Source: Dicyema japonicum | Taxonomy: Eukaryota; Dicyemida; Rhombozoa; Dicyemidae | NCBI GenBank assembly: GCA_011109175.1 | Contig: RDEW01000017.1 | Span: 558,001 to 622,000, forward strand | Reading direction: 5' to 3' | Length of the DNA: 64,000 nt | Part shown: positions 45,005 through 56,145 of the stretch, piece after piece | How the letters are laid out: every line of letters begins with the position of its first letter | How positions within the stretch are numbered: the first letter of the stretch is position 1 | Program-made: the position numbers and the translations under genes | Notes under the pieces: model-generated | Seen by the model: the letters and a program-made list of their open reading frames with translations, nothing else | Database searches by the model: none | What the model was told of the DNA's origin: nothing

Positions 45005-45840
45005 ATGCGGTGTTTTTTGGTTCAATAAATTTAAGAATCTGGATTGGAAAAATTACTTCAAAATCAAGACTACTCCCTAATGGGGTCCCACAAGGCTCCC
45101 CTCTGTCTCCTTTATTTAACTTATTTCTATGCGATTTACCTACTATCAAAGATCAGGACACTTATGTTTTTATCTTACACGGACGACCTGATTATTGCTG
45201 CAAGGGACAAATCTCCCTCCAGGGCTATGGCGGTGGTTCAGTCACATCGCAACCAGGTGTGTGTCTGGCTATCTATGAATTTGGTGTCTGTGTCTGCATC
45301 AGGGTCTCAGTTCACCCTATTCCTCGGAAACATTCCCATCTCTTATACGCGAATCCAGAAGATCCCTGGAGTGACATTCGACTCTCTTATGACATTCTCC
45401 TGTCACAGGGAGGAAGTGTTAACGAAGATTCTTCGAAAATGGAACGTCTTAAAAGTCATCATAAAAAAGAGCCCTTTCCCACCAACTGCTTGTATCAGCA
45501 AATTATATTTTCAAGTCATTGATAGTCGTTAGCGCGCATCATGTGGTTCGCCATTCCTGGTGACGCCAACTGTGGAATTAGTCACAGAGTAAAAAAATCA
45601 TTTGCTCACTCCAATCCAAGAAGAATGTCTTTCTTGGACGGCTCTCTCATAGTATTGTGCCGAAGATTGAATATGTCTGTTCTACTTGGAGATTCGTTAT
45701 TCCCTCTACGAGAGTCGAGCGTATGAACTCTTTCAGACGGAAGATTATGCAGCATTTGCAATCAGACACCATATCCATCCCCAGTCTCCTTTCAGAGGAG
45801 GTAACGGTGAGAAATGGCCAAATATAAAAATTGTAATCAT
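45005..45840 (+). mobile_element. LINE RT fragment (YTDD)
   Basis: Plus strand: LLPNGVPQGSPLSPL, FNLFLCDLP, then in the next frame SYTDDLIIAARDKSPSRAM and IPGVTFDSLMTFSCHREE. Jockey-like RT similar to LINE D but with YTDD and a frameshift between QGSPLSP and the DD box. Truncated on both sides. Confidence 0.7.
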
Positions 45841-46774
45841 TTTTTAAGATTATCAAATTACTCTTTAGTTTTTGTTTGTCCTGTGGTGCCTCTTTTTCAT
45901 TTCCACAAGATACAAATTATTATGTTTCAAAAATTGTTGAAATTTCAAGTATCGAGAAACAATTTCAGTGTCATGTTATGGATGTGAGCGCCCAGTGCTC
46001 CGCCAAACACGTAGAAGCATTCACCTTGTAGGACAGTATCGTTGTTCTGGGAACGTTCGTATATAAGGGGGAGCCTATAGTTTAAGCGTATGAACGTCTT
46101 CTGACATGTAAAACGTTCATAACCGCGACCTTTTAATTTAAAGCCATTGAAAAAAAACGACTGCTTTTCTTTGGTGGTCTCATTTTAATGACACGGTCCG
46201 CCCCAATGTCATCAAATCCCTCTGGGAGTAGTTTAAAAACCAGAAAACATAACGGGAGACCTTGTGCGTAGAAAGCACAATAGTCAATTTTCTGTATACA
46301 AAACCAAGGCTTAGTGTGGTGACGTTTTTGTTAATTTATACGCAGACAGAAATTCCATCCCTCGTCGATGAACTCAAAGTATGGCACATTAAAAAAACAA
46401 AAATAAGATTGTCCGTTACTAGAAAAGTCGAGGAAGACTGCAATCAAGATAGCTCTCCGAAAACGACTCAATGAGACCCATAATGATGGTTAAGATCGAC
46501 TAGTGATTCTGATTGAGGAAATTGTGGAGATGTCGAACTAACTCAAAAAGCGTACCCTTCGTCTCCTACTGTACAAAGTGCAAAGATAGGATGATACTGG
46601 AGAAGAGTTCAAACCATGGCAAGACTCGTAAAAAGAAAACCTCCACGAATATACCTCCTTTATATTCTTTCCTAGGTAATAAAAGTCATCATCTTTAAAA
46701 TCTTCTAAATAAGGCTGGTGAGGTCAACAAAGGTCTCAGTATGCTTCATTCTTAAAATATGTTACATCCAGTTC
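45841..46774. other. Intergenic; possible transposase relic
   Basis: Around 46140-46260 a frame reads WWSHFNDTVRPNVIKSLWE, faintly like the end of an ISXO2/MULE-type transposase, with stops on both sides. 46262-46698 holds two unassigned plus frames. Confidence 0.25.
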
Positions 46775-46950
46775 CGCCGATCGGAATAAAACGTATTCTT
46801 GCCCAGCAGGCATTGGTTGTTTCCTGAGTTAGGTGGATCCAATGACGCCTCTAAAAATTGAAGGAAAAAGCCTAAAGGAAACCTTTCAAGTTGGAATCGA
46901 TCCCAAAACTATATGCGTCAGCACTAATCACTATACCACCTGGCCCGTAT
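46775..46950 (-). repeat. SINE B copy with tRNA-like head
   Basis: The reverse complement starts GGCCAGGTGGTATAGTGATT (A box), then TTTTGGGATCGATTCCAAC (B box), then the core GAGGCGTCATTGGATCCACC. This copy shows that SINE B is tRNA-derived. Its 3' tail is absent. Confidence 0.65.
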
Positions 46951-47374
46951 GTTCCATCTACATCTTAAATAACTCCCCCACATCATAGATGAATTATGTG
47001 GTGTAATAATTTTCTAAATTTTTTTATACCAACTTGACATAAAATTGATGTTTTGTATTGATACGTACCCATTGCTATATTAAAGGTAAACCTGATTACT
47101 ACTAATGTTGTGGTACCCCCTTTTTAGGAGCGTCACCAAATTTTGCATCATCTTATACTATTCTCCAGTTTATCAAAAAATTAAACATGATTTTCTTCAG
47201 GATTTCGGATAGTCCGAACATATGAATAAATCCCAGATGCCGCCACATCTCTGCGTAACTTCTGAAAAAATTGACCTGAGATGTTTTCGAAGCAAATACT
47301 CGGTGTTTGAGAGGCCGAAGATAATAAATCACCCGAACGGTAAACCACCGACTTTTATTAATAAATTTAAATCA

Positions 47375-48434
47375 TCACAATTTGCTTAAAACTTCCCCCA
47401 ATTCTTTCATTTTTGAAGCATAATGAGAGACAATGACTCCAGATTTATGTTGTGGATTATCAAAGTCATTATAGTTGACTTTATTCATGTCAAAATCCAC
47501 CATCTGAGCTCCAGTAGCCCTCACAATGGCATTGGGGGCGCATAAATCCCATTTTTTATTGTCGTTTTGTGAATGTAAAAGTCTGTGTCCCCCCTCAACA
47601 CACTCAAAGTCTTAAACCCTAGTAAATTAGTAAAACCACCCCAAACCGCTTCCCCCTGTCTTTATCACTTTAACATTCAAGGCTACTTTTCCGAAAGCCT
47701 CAATCACCTTGGTCTCTGATTCGTTTGAGTGAGATCTCGACATCATTACTCTCTGTGGAGTTCCCTCGGGGACAAATAGGATATTACTATTCCTTTTTCC
47801 ATCCAAAGTAATGTACCCCCAATCTAAGCAATCAGAAAATGAACAACATAATCTTCTGTCAGGTACTTCAAATGGATTTATCAAAATTCCAATAATTGGT
47901 TCTCCCTCGTGTACAACACATCCCATCACGCTAACACATTTTAGTAAATCACCCCCCTCTAGTTATATTTCAAAAGATTCAACCTGTGAATTCCTGTGTG
48001 GCATCTAAGGGATCTATCCAAATCTGAAGACTTTTGTGAGAATAAAATTCTTCAGGAATATCAATGAATGGACAAAACGTGGGTTCTGAATTGGGTTGGA
48101 CCTCTTTGACATGTTCCTCTTCAGTGATCACCTTGATTTTATTTTTGAATGGTAGTGAGGATAAAATATGATTATTTGAGTCCAAATCAACAGAAGTAAC
48201 TGGCTGGGCAAATCCATCAGAGGGTTCTTTGGAATCCTTCGTAAATGTCTTGGAGTTGAGGACCTGTTTTGATCCTGCTTCAAGCGCATTTAAAAGTGAG
48301 CACAAAAGTTGTCTGTTACTGACTTCGTTTACTTCATACTTAAAGTTGGAGGCTGAAACTTTCAATAAAAGTGCGATTGCTATCAATGCCAGTATTTTAA
48401 ACTTTTTGCTCTTAAATATATTCGAAAATAACAT
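47375..48434 (-). CDS. BPNT2: BPNT2/gPAPP, Golgi 3'-phosphoadenosine phosphatase
   Basis: Hydrolyses PAP, the by-product of Golgi sulfotransferases, to AMP. Exons 48434-47984, 47958-47647 and 47618-47375; introns 25 and 28 nt. The N-terminus (LALIAIALLLKVSAS) is a signal anchor, as in the Golgi paralogue and unlike cytosolic BPNT1. Metal-site motifs of the inositol-phosphatase superfamily: TEEEH, WIDPLDATQEFTEG (joined over intron 1) and KKWDLCAPNAIVRATG. Also SRSHSNES and KTGGSGFKTLS across intron 2. Predicted 335 aa (human 359). The A6 run at 47552-47557 is one base too short: seven are needed to pass from HKTTI to KKWDLC in frame. With no other damage in the CDS, a base-call error is likelier than decay. 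Confidence 0.93.
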
Positions 48435-48559
48435 ATCAAACTAAAATATTCAATTTTATAAATGAAATTAATTTATCTAAAATATATTAATAAACATAAA
48501 AAATTTAGCCCGAAACTTTCTCTGTTTTTTTAAATAATATTTTAATGCATTAACAAACA

Positions 48560-49850
48560 TCTACAACACATCGCTGAACAGAAATACCATACCGACTTTG
48601 TGGAAACTATCAAAAATTCGACCAATATTGAAGCCGGGAAGACCGAAGAACGATCCCGGCTCTTACAGACCAGTTTCCCTTATATGTGTTTTTGTCGAGA
48701 TCCTGGAGAAACTGGTCCTAAAAGTTATTCGCCCTTTTCTCCCACAAAGTACATTCCAACATGGCTTCAAGGAAGGATTATCAACAACCTCCTTCCTAAC
48801 AACATTAATAGAATAACTGAAGGACACAAGAACAAGCCAAAACAGGAAAAATCGGTCATATGTACGATCGATATTCAAAAAGCTTTCGACTCTGTCCCAA
48901 GGAAGATCCTCATACGAAAAATATTTTTGACAAAAATTGATGCACCATTAAAGTTATGGTTAGCAAATTTCGTAAGTGGACGCCGAGGGAAAGTATCCGT
49001 CGGAAACAAGAGTTCCAGATCGGGATTATTACCCAATGGTGTACCCCAAGGATCTCCTCTGTCACCAATCCTTTTTAATTTGTTTTTGAGTGATCTCCCC
49101 GTACCTATGAATAATAATGACATACTACTTTCCTATGCCGATGACATAGTTGTCGCATCTAGAGACGTAAACGTCGAACATGCTAAGGAAAGACTACAAG
49201 GAATACTAAATAATATTTGGATGGTTGTGCGAGAATCGATTAAATGCATGTTCCGAAAAGTCAGCAGTCACTCTATTTACTAAGAATAGAAAGATGGGAA
49301 TGCAAACAATTGATGTCACGTTAAATGGAGTACCTATACCCAAAAGAATCGCAGAAGATACTGGGAGTAACTTTTGATACTTTCCTCTGCTTCTCAGCCC
49401 ATGTGGAATCTATCATATCAACCTGTGCAAAGAAGATCAATTTTGTAAAGGCCTTCCTTTGGAACTGTGGAGGAATTTATCCGCCAGGTATCGGGACCCT
49501 CTACAAGCAGTATGTCGAGCCAACAATAGGCTATGCATGTGCTGCATGGGGATCTAACCTGTCGGCAACGAACCTAACAAAAATTCAAGATATCCAGTCA
49601 AGAGCAAAAAAGTTACTAGAAAAATATACAGATAAAGAAATTGCCCCCAGAGCACTCGAGTCTATCATAGAGGCAACTGGAGGCAATTTCAGAAGAGAAA
49701 AGGAAAAAGACCCCGTCCGTATAGAAAATGCGTGGGATCACAGTCGGAGCATCGAGAAAAAATGGCCCGATTATTGAGAGATGCCGGGATCACCTGAATA
49801 TTAGTTATTGGTTAAGACGGTGTTTCTTATAAATAATAAAAGAAGAGATT
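48560..49850 (+). mobile_element. LINE D-1, 5'-truncated jockey/CR1-like element
   Basis: Starts inside the RT: KIRPILKPGRPKNDPGSYRP, QHGFKEGLSTTSFL, TIDIQKAFDSVPRKILI, LLPNGVPQGSPLSPILF and LLSYADDIVVASRD (intact YADD). After a frameshift near 49280: SQKILGVTFDTFLCFSAHVE, YVEPTIGYACAAWG, IQDIQSRAKKLLEKY. Tail: GGGATCACCTGAATATTAG and then AAGACGGTGTTTCTTATAAATAATAA. Two frameshifts; otherwise well preserved. 3' end matches LINE D-2. Confidence 0.85.
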
Positions 49851-49975
49851 AGAGAATTCTCGACCCCGTCGGACTCTTCCTCTCCCTTGTCGGTATGACA
49901 TCACTTAGTTAGTTGAGAACTTTTACTTTTTTCTCTTTGACCTAGTAATCCTTGGGTAATAATCCCAAAACAACC
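49851..49975 (+). mobile_element. LINE C 3' end fragment
   Basis: ATTCTCGACCCCGTCGGACT and ATCACTTAGTTAGTTGAGAA ... AATCCTTGGGTAATAA match the ends of LINE C-1 to C-3. Only about 110 bp, inserted directly after LINE D-1. Confidence 0.75.
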
Positions 49976-50385
49976 TATATCAAAGTGTCTCAAGAACCTT
50001 CTCGCCCCCAAGAAGACCGAAAATACGATGTTCCACTCGCAGTAAAAATATCCGGTTCCATTGAGCCTTTGACGCTTGAATTCCTGAGTCGACTAGGGAA
50101 CCGGATTTCGACACGCACTGGAGATAAAGTAATTAACGATGTGTCAAGAGTTTTTGATGCAGCAAAATACATAAAGTGCTGTGTCTCCAACTACTAAAAA
50201 TTGCTAGACTACTTTATTAACGCCACCTGTGTCGATAGTCTCTCTCCCTCAATTATAGCAACTGACCCAGGCTCTGCTTCGGAGAAGGCTAAGACCCTAA
50301 AGATAAAAAAATACGCATGTCTTGGTGGACAATTCATCTTTGAACCAGTGGAAGTCGAAACGACAGGAATCATTGGAAGTTAATT
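49975..50385 (+). mobile_element. Two YLDD-element C-terminal pieces in permuted order
   Basis: First frame (49952-50197): VPLAVKISGSIEPLTLEFL, SRLGNRISTRTGDK. Second frame (50201-50383): NATCVDSLSPSIIATD, KKYACLGGQFIFEPVEVETT. In the family the second segment comes before the first, so these are two copies or a rearranged one. The genomic distance is only a few bases. Confidence 0.6.
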
Positions 50386-50494
50386 AATATTTAAAGAAAA
50401 TTAATATGAACTTTTTGTACATAAAATTCTTTGCATTTTAACTGCAACCTAATTTACCATTAATTTGTAGATTAATTTTTAATACCTCTCCTCT

Positions 50495-50765
50495 TTTCCA
50501 ATAGAGTGGCGTCATGTGATCCACTGGTACCTCGAGCTTGGGTGGCACAGAAGAAAATCATTTCTCTCCATCACTCCACTGGAAAGGGCCCCACAACTGC
50601 AAGGAATGGACGTCTTCTACCTTTTATGCTGGTTCTGGATGTACTTGTGTGACATTGGAAGGACTCTGATTTTGTGACAGTGGAAAGAGCATACACTTAA
50701 TTAGCTGTTCACTGTTAACTTCCTTCTCGGTGTATACGGGGTTAATAATAATTTAAGACACGAGT
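50495..50765 (+). repeat. SINE B copy
   Basis: Core GAGTGGCGTCATGTGATCCA, GGAATGGACGTCTTCTACC and the tail TTAATTAGCTGTTCACTG, TTAACTTCCTTCTCGGTGTA then GGGGTTAATAATAA. Parallel to 59.9-60.13 kb along its length. Head not recognisable. Confidence 0.7.
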
Positions 50766-51045
50766 TGAATAAAATATAGCTTGCACGTGTGAGACCTACT
50801 ATGTTGTCGAGTTATGAAAGAGTACCAATTCGTAATTATAAAATCTACGGATAATTTCTTCATACGCATACAGCTAATAAAAGCCAACTTGAAATCCCAA
50901 AGTCAGGATGGTTTATAAACATGTCTGAAGATAAATGAAAAAAAGTTATTTTATGTTCTCAAAGCGACTTTTTATTAAATTGAAGCAAGAAGATTGGTTG
51001 AACTGGTGACATTCCTCTCTAGCTATGTCTTAAACATGTTTTATT

Positions 51046-53885
51046 CGATCGCTTTTTACTGTCGCTTCATTTAGTGTTAGAGAACTCGAAAAGGAACATC
51101 TTGTGCGAGGACCTAGATCGTTACGAAGTTGATGTATCCTGTCTTCAAGAGACAAAAGTTGCAAGGGGACACGACGAAGTCTATGGAAAGTACCACCTAA
51201 TGTTACTACCGTCTTAATGCCGACACTATGGACTGGGATTTTCTGTCTGGGCTTCGTTGAGAAAGCGAGAGTTCAAAGTGTTGATTGTTAATGATCGTAT
51301 TGCGATTCTGTTAACTACTATCAACGTATATGTACCCCATACCGGCAGAATATTGGTTACCTCTGATGAGTTGGACGAATTTTATAAAAGCCTTTCTAAA
51401 GTGTGCATCGAACTGAACAAAACAACAATCATGTTTCTGGCGGGAGACTGGAATACCAAAGCAGGCATTAAGAAAAACAACGAAATATGTATCAGAAGGC
51501 ACGGAAGAGACTATCGAAACTCTTTCGGAGAGTTCCTATTTGGGCTTTGTCTGGAATTTGGTCTTTATCTATGCAATACGACCTTTCAACATCTAGCTAT
51601 GCAAAAGACGACATACACTGCCCACAGAAAGGCCGAGACGGCTGAAAGATTACAATATACAATCAAATAGATTATATATTATGTAAGAATCACATAAAAA
51701 CTTTCTCGTGGACTCACGTTCATATGGAAGAGCTGTAACAAATAGTGATCATTGGATAACGGTGGCTCGGATATGCATACGGAAACTATTTGGTAACATT
51801 GCTCAGAACAGTCCAGCTAACATTAAATACCTAAGACTAGCTACAGAGGAACTGATAAACAACACCGTGAAACGGATAAATCTTCAAGACAACATCGAGC
51901 AAACACATCACAACTAAATGTGAAGAAAGGCCAGACATTCTCCTGGATAATTTGGTCGAGGCTGTTAAACAGGCCGCGACAGATACTATCAGCTACAGAT
52001 TTAACCGCTCGAACAACAACTACGCACATTGTGATTCAAAACTAAGGGAAATGTCAGAGCACCAAAGAAACATCCGTGCTGAAACTGAACAAAGAGAACT
52101 AAGGAATCAATAAAGAATCCTTCATAAATAAAAGCCCGGGCACGTCTATTATGGACGAAATGCTTAGACGAGAAGGTTACCGAAATTGAAAATCCTTCAC
52201 CTGGAAGTCAAATGTTCATGGCTGTGGGTTGCTTAACCGGGGTTCCCGAAATTCCAAAACATCGATATGAGGTGAATCGAAACACTTAATATTGGATGAT
52301 GGAAACAAATCCTCACGAATTGCTGATCACTTTCAGAAACAATTCCGAACAGATGATACCTATGCACTCACATTTATTGGGCATCCGCGGAGTTTTTCAA
52401 ACGAAATAACACATTCGGAGGTCCTAGAAGCATTCCACCAAATGAACAAAAACAAGGCTGCAGGATGTGATGGAGTGCCAGGAGAATTACTCAAATACGC
52501 TCCCGATAATCTGGCAAGCTTTTTTGCACAAATACTGAACAAGGCTTTTGCATTACACTCCCTGCTTCCAATCGGAACCGGTTCATAAACGGGGACTCTT
52601 TGGGAGCTCAAGACCTTTTGTGCTAGTCACCACTCTAAGGAAAACTCTATCGACTATTGTTCGAGGCCGTATATCAATGTCGGTCGATCGATATCTCTCT
52701 TCCGATCAGAGTGGTTTCAGTCGTAGAAGATTCACAGCTGATGTTATCTAGAGCCATCGCTGGATCACTGCAATATGTAAGAAGTACAAACTATTCTTTC
52801 ATATTCTGAAAATCGACATGAGCAAGGCTTTTGACAGCATCAGCAGGAGTAAACTACTTACCGTGTTGAAAGACGTTGTCGATGAAGACAGTCTGTGCAT
52901 GATACATATGCTATTATCTGAAACTGAACTACTCGTCAGAGTTGGCTCTAAGGAGTCTGGACCTTTTCTACCAATGTTGGAACCCCACAAGGGACACTTT
53001 ATCTCCTGTATTTTTTATCATCTACCTGGAGGCAGCTTTGAGAGATCTAAGAGAACAAATTGGATGTCTGGAGAGCCACTTTATGGAACTCAAGCGGATG
53101 ATGTCGATTTCGTCGCGGAAGATCGGGAATTTATAGACGTTATTACGGAGAAAGCGATAACAATTTTGAGTAAATAGTCCCTCAAAGTCAATAAAGACAA
53201 AACTGAAATAACCACTATTGAAAAAACGCCACCCGCGTCGAGGATAAGTGGAGGAACAGCCGAAAACGGAGGAACAGCAGAAGATATTACACGACGAAAG
53301 ATGTTGGCCACAATAGCACTTAAAAATTACAATCCATTCTGATGAGAAAGAATAAAAGTTCTACAAGAAGCGATTACGTTTATATAATGGATTTGTCCGA
53401 CCAGTCCTCATGTAAAACACAGGTACTTGGGGAACATCAAAGAAATATATGGAACAACTCGATTGTTTCACAGAGGCCAACTAGAAAACTCCTTGGATAC
53501 TCTTGGCCAAATAAAATCTCAAACAATAATTTATACAGACTAACTGATTGTGGACCAATAAGTCTGAACGTACTTGAGCCCGCAGGCGCTTTTTTTTGAC
53601 ATATTCTACGGGTGAGTGGACAAACACCATGCAATGCCATCATGGAAGAATTTTTCGGCCATACTGAATCTTCTGCATTCAGAGGACGTCCAAGAAGTTG
53701 TCTTCCAAGGACACTTACTGAGATTATGGAGTCGGAGGCCGACTAATGACGATCTGGACGAAATTAGGAGACGAGCACGACAACGAAAAGATGGAGAAGA
53801 CTAACGGAAATGATAGTCGAAAAACATAGCACAAGCGAAACCATAAACAGTGTTTACTGGTAACACGAATGTGCTTTAACTAACT
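51046..53885 (+). mobile_element. LINE A-4, full-span degenerate copy
   Basis: Plus strand, many shifts. Endonuclease 51070-51920: DVSCLQETKVA, CRHYGLGF, INVYVPHTGR, GDWNTKAG, DYILC near 51675 and NSDHWI. RT 52290-53180: KNKAAGCDGVPGELLKYAP, DQSGFSRRRFTADVI, IDMSKAFDSISRSKL, QGDTLSPVFFIIYLEAAL in another frame, and QADDVDFVAED where YADD is expected. C-terminus to about 53800: SQRPTRKLLGYSWPNK, ISNNNLYRLTDCGP. Shares the family A order but not the reading frame, so old and dead. Confidence 0.8.
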
Positions 53886-55235
53886 AAGCAGGAAGAAAAG
53901 TGGATACAAGAACACACCTTTAATTTATCATTTGGTATCACACTAGACTTCGGAGACATAAGGTAATTCAAGTAACTCATGGCATCTGCTTAACTATTGT
54001 CGACCATCTGTAAATTACTCTTCAATTATTCTAATAAGAAGGTCCTCATTTTTCTAATAATCCTGGATATACCTGAAAGAAGTTTTATCCAGTTATCCAG
54101 GTCGGAGTGGGACATATTCTTTTCAAGTATCCGCCATCGTGGGAACCCCTCCACTGGAATAGGGAAGAGAGTGGAGCCTCTTTTTCGATGCTAGCCATGC
54201 ATTGGGCTTCTCTTGAGTTAGGTGGAGCCAATGACGCCTATAAATTAATGTTGAGTCCCTCAAGGCCATCCAGAAACAATATCTGATGGATATGATAAAT
54301 TTCACATCATTACATTCTGTGCTCTTCAAACGTGTGGAGGAACCTAATGTCGATCTGGAAACCTCTAGTGGGTGACTAGCGGCTGGAAATAACAGTTCAA
54401 GGATGAAATTTTATTCTGCTTATTGCAAAATAGGAACTTGTTTTTGTCATGTATGAATCGTTGTGCAATCATTGCAAAAAAACAAGTAGACTGTTGATCA
54501 TTGGGCCACTCTGTGGTAATGTTGAACAGTGATTACGTCTGAAGACACAATGAAGAAGTCAAATGTTTACATCTGCACTCTGCAGTATATTTGGATTAAA
54601 AAAGTGAAAAGGTTGAAAGGGCATTCGGTTCAGTCAATATTATCCACACATTTTGCTGAGATACGAGTTAATACATCGAATTTGACTGAAACAAATTCAA
54701 CAAACCTGATATTTTTATGAATGACAAGATAAAAATGGAATAACTCTTATCTAAGTGGGCACTCTTAGGATGCACAAACAAGTTGAGGTCGACAAGTGCC
54801 TCAAGTATGACCTCATTGTGGAAGAATTTTTTCTTCTTATGACTGCCAAGTAAAGATTATCCCGCTGGTTATGGAGCTATCTTGGAATGCCTAATGAATT
54901 ATATGGATAAGATATCTATTGAAGGAGCAACAAGGACTTACATAAGATTAGTTGTGTTGAAAAGGACCCTTGAAGGCATGCTAATTGAACACAAGCACCG
55001 GATGAAAGTCTCTGATAGAGATTTTCTATCTGCTTCCGGCAGTTTGTGGAGCTGACATGCACTTGCCGTGAGGATACTCCATTGAATGCTAACAGAGATT
55101 ATTTACTGACATTGATGTATAATAAAAGTTAGTTGGCGGCAAACCCTTCTTCTATGAGAAGGAGTGATTACTAGGACTGAAATTGTCCTATTTAGGAGAA
55201 AAAAATAGGACATTGTCCTATTTAATTAATTTAAT
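53886..55235. other. Intergenic; SINE B fragment at 54165-54260
   Basis: GAGTTAGGTGGAGCCAATGA and CGCCTATAAATT (minus-oriented SINE B core) at about 54215. The 63-codon frame at 54529-54720 has no motif. Otherwise nothing. Confidence 0.4.
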
Positions 55236-56066
55236 TTATTAACCCCTGATACACCGAGAAAGAAGTTAATTAGCAGACAAAAAAGGTCTGATAGTGCCTA
55301 GGTGGGTTGCCCGTGTTTTCTCGGTCGTTATTATAGCGTGCTTCCTAGCAGACACACTTGACCCAGCTATCAGGATGTCGTGCATTCGCATTAGGATACG
55401 CTCACTTAGTTGGACTACTCCACACAGTCCACGGCCGAATTTATCACGGGGTAAATATAGTCTCTCCTTGTTGGCTGCCAGCACATGGACATGGTTCTCT
55501 CTGAGTACTCCACGGATCATAACATCCATCTCATCATACTCCTTGGGCTCAAACTCCACAACACCTATGTAGTAGTTTAGCAGGGAGACAGCATACTCAT
55601 TTAATGCTAGGAACAAATTCCTTGCATTTAGAGACGTCTTACACAATAACGCTGCTCTTTTACGGATGCCTTTAGTAATTTGTCGCTTTGTCTCAGGCAT
55701 TATAAGGGACTTTGAAGATTCGGTAACACACAGATACTTATATCCTTCGTGTTCCTCTAGGACTCTTACTAACTCGCTACATACTTGCGCGTTAGTCGCA
55801 GACTTTGAATAATTCAAATCTAGCCCTATACTCTCAAAGAATTCCCTGGCACAGACCCCCATGGAGTAGAGCTCCTCGGCTGTTCGAGCATACATCTTCA
55901 GGTCATCGATAAAAAGAAGGTGATTTGTACTGAAACAGACCCCTTCACAATGAACTGGTATTTGCTCAAACCGGTCATTGAGGCGGCGACTCAATGGCTC
56001 CAAACAGAGAACAAAGAGTAGCGGAGACATGCTATCCCCCTGAAGGATCCCCCTCTTGAGTTTCAA
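55236..56066 (-). mobile_element. LINE F RT fragment (FIDD) with SINE-like tail
   Basis: Minus-strand ORF 56066-55266, 266 aa, open from its 5' edge: KRGILQGDSMSPLLFVLCLE, HLLFIDDLKMYARTAEEL (FIDD in place of YADD) and LDLNYSKSATN. The C-terminal part (KGIRKRAALLCKTSLNARNL, YIGVVEFEPKEYDEMD) belongs to the RT family with the M/I-DD-L-K motif, seen in many invertebrates; clade not assigned. After the stop comes AACTTCTTTCTCGGTGTATC and AGGGGTTAATAAATTAA, the same 3' end as SINE B. Five-prime truncated at RT motif 4, uninterrupted otherwise, hence fairly young. Confidence 0.8.
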
Positions 56067-56145
56067 AATTTAGTCATTATTAAAATAAAAAATTTTAATT
56101 TTAATTAATTTATTATTCATTTATTTAAAATAAATAAATAAATAA

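Noticed and set aside
47552-47557. Third intron in BPNT2 at the HKTTI/KKWD frame change
   Set aside because: There is no GT donor nearby and no residues are missing from the alignment; one A lost from the run explains it.
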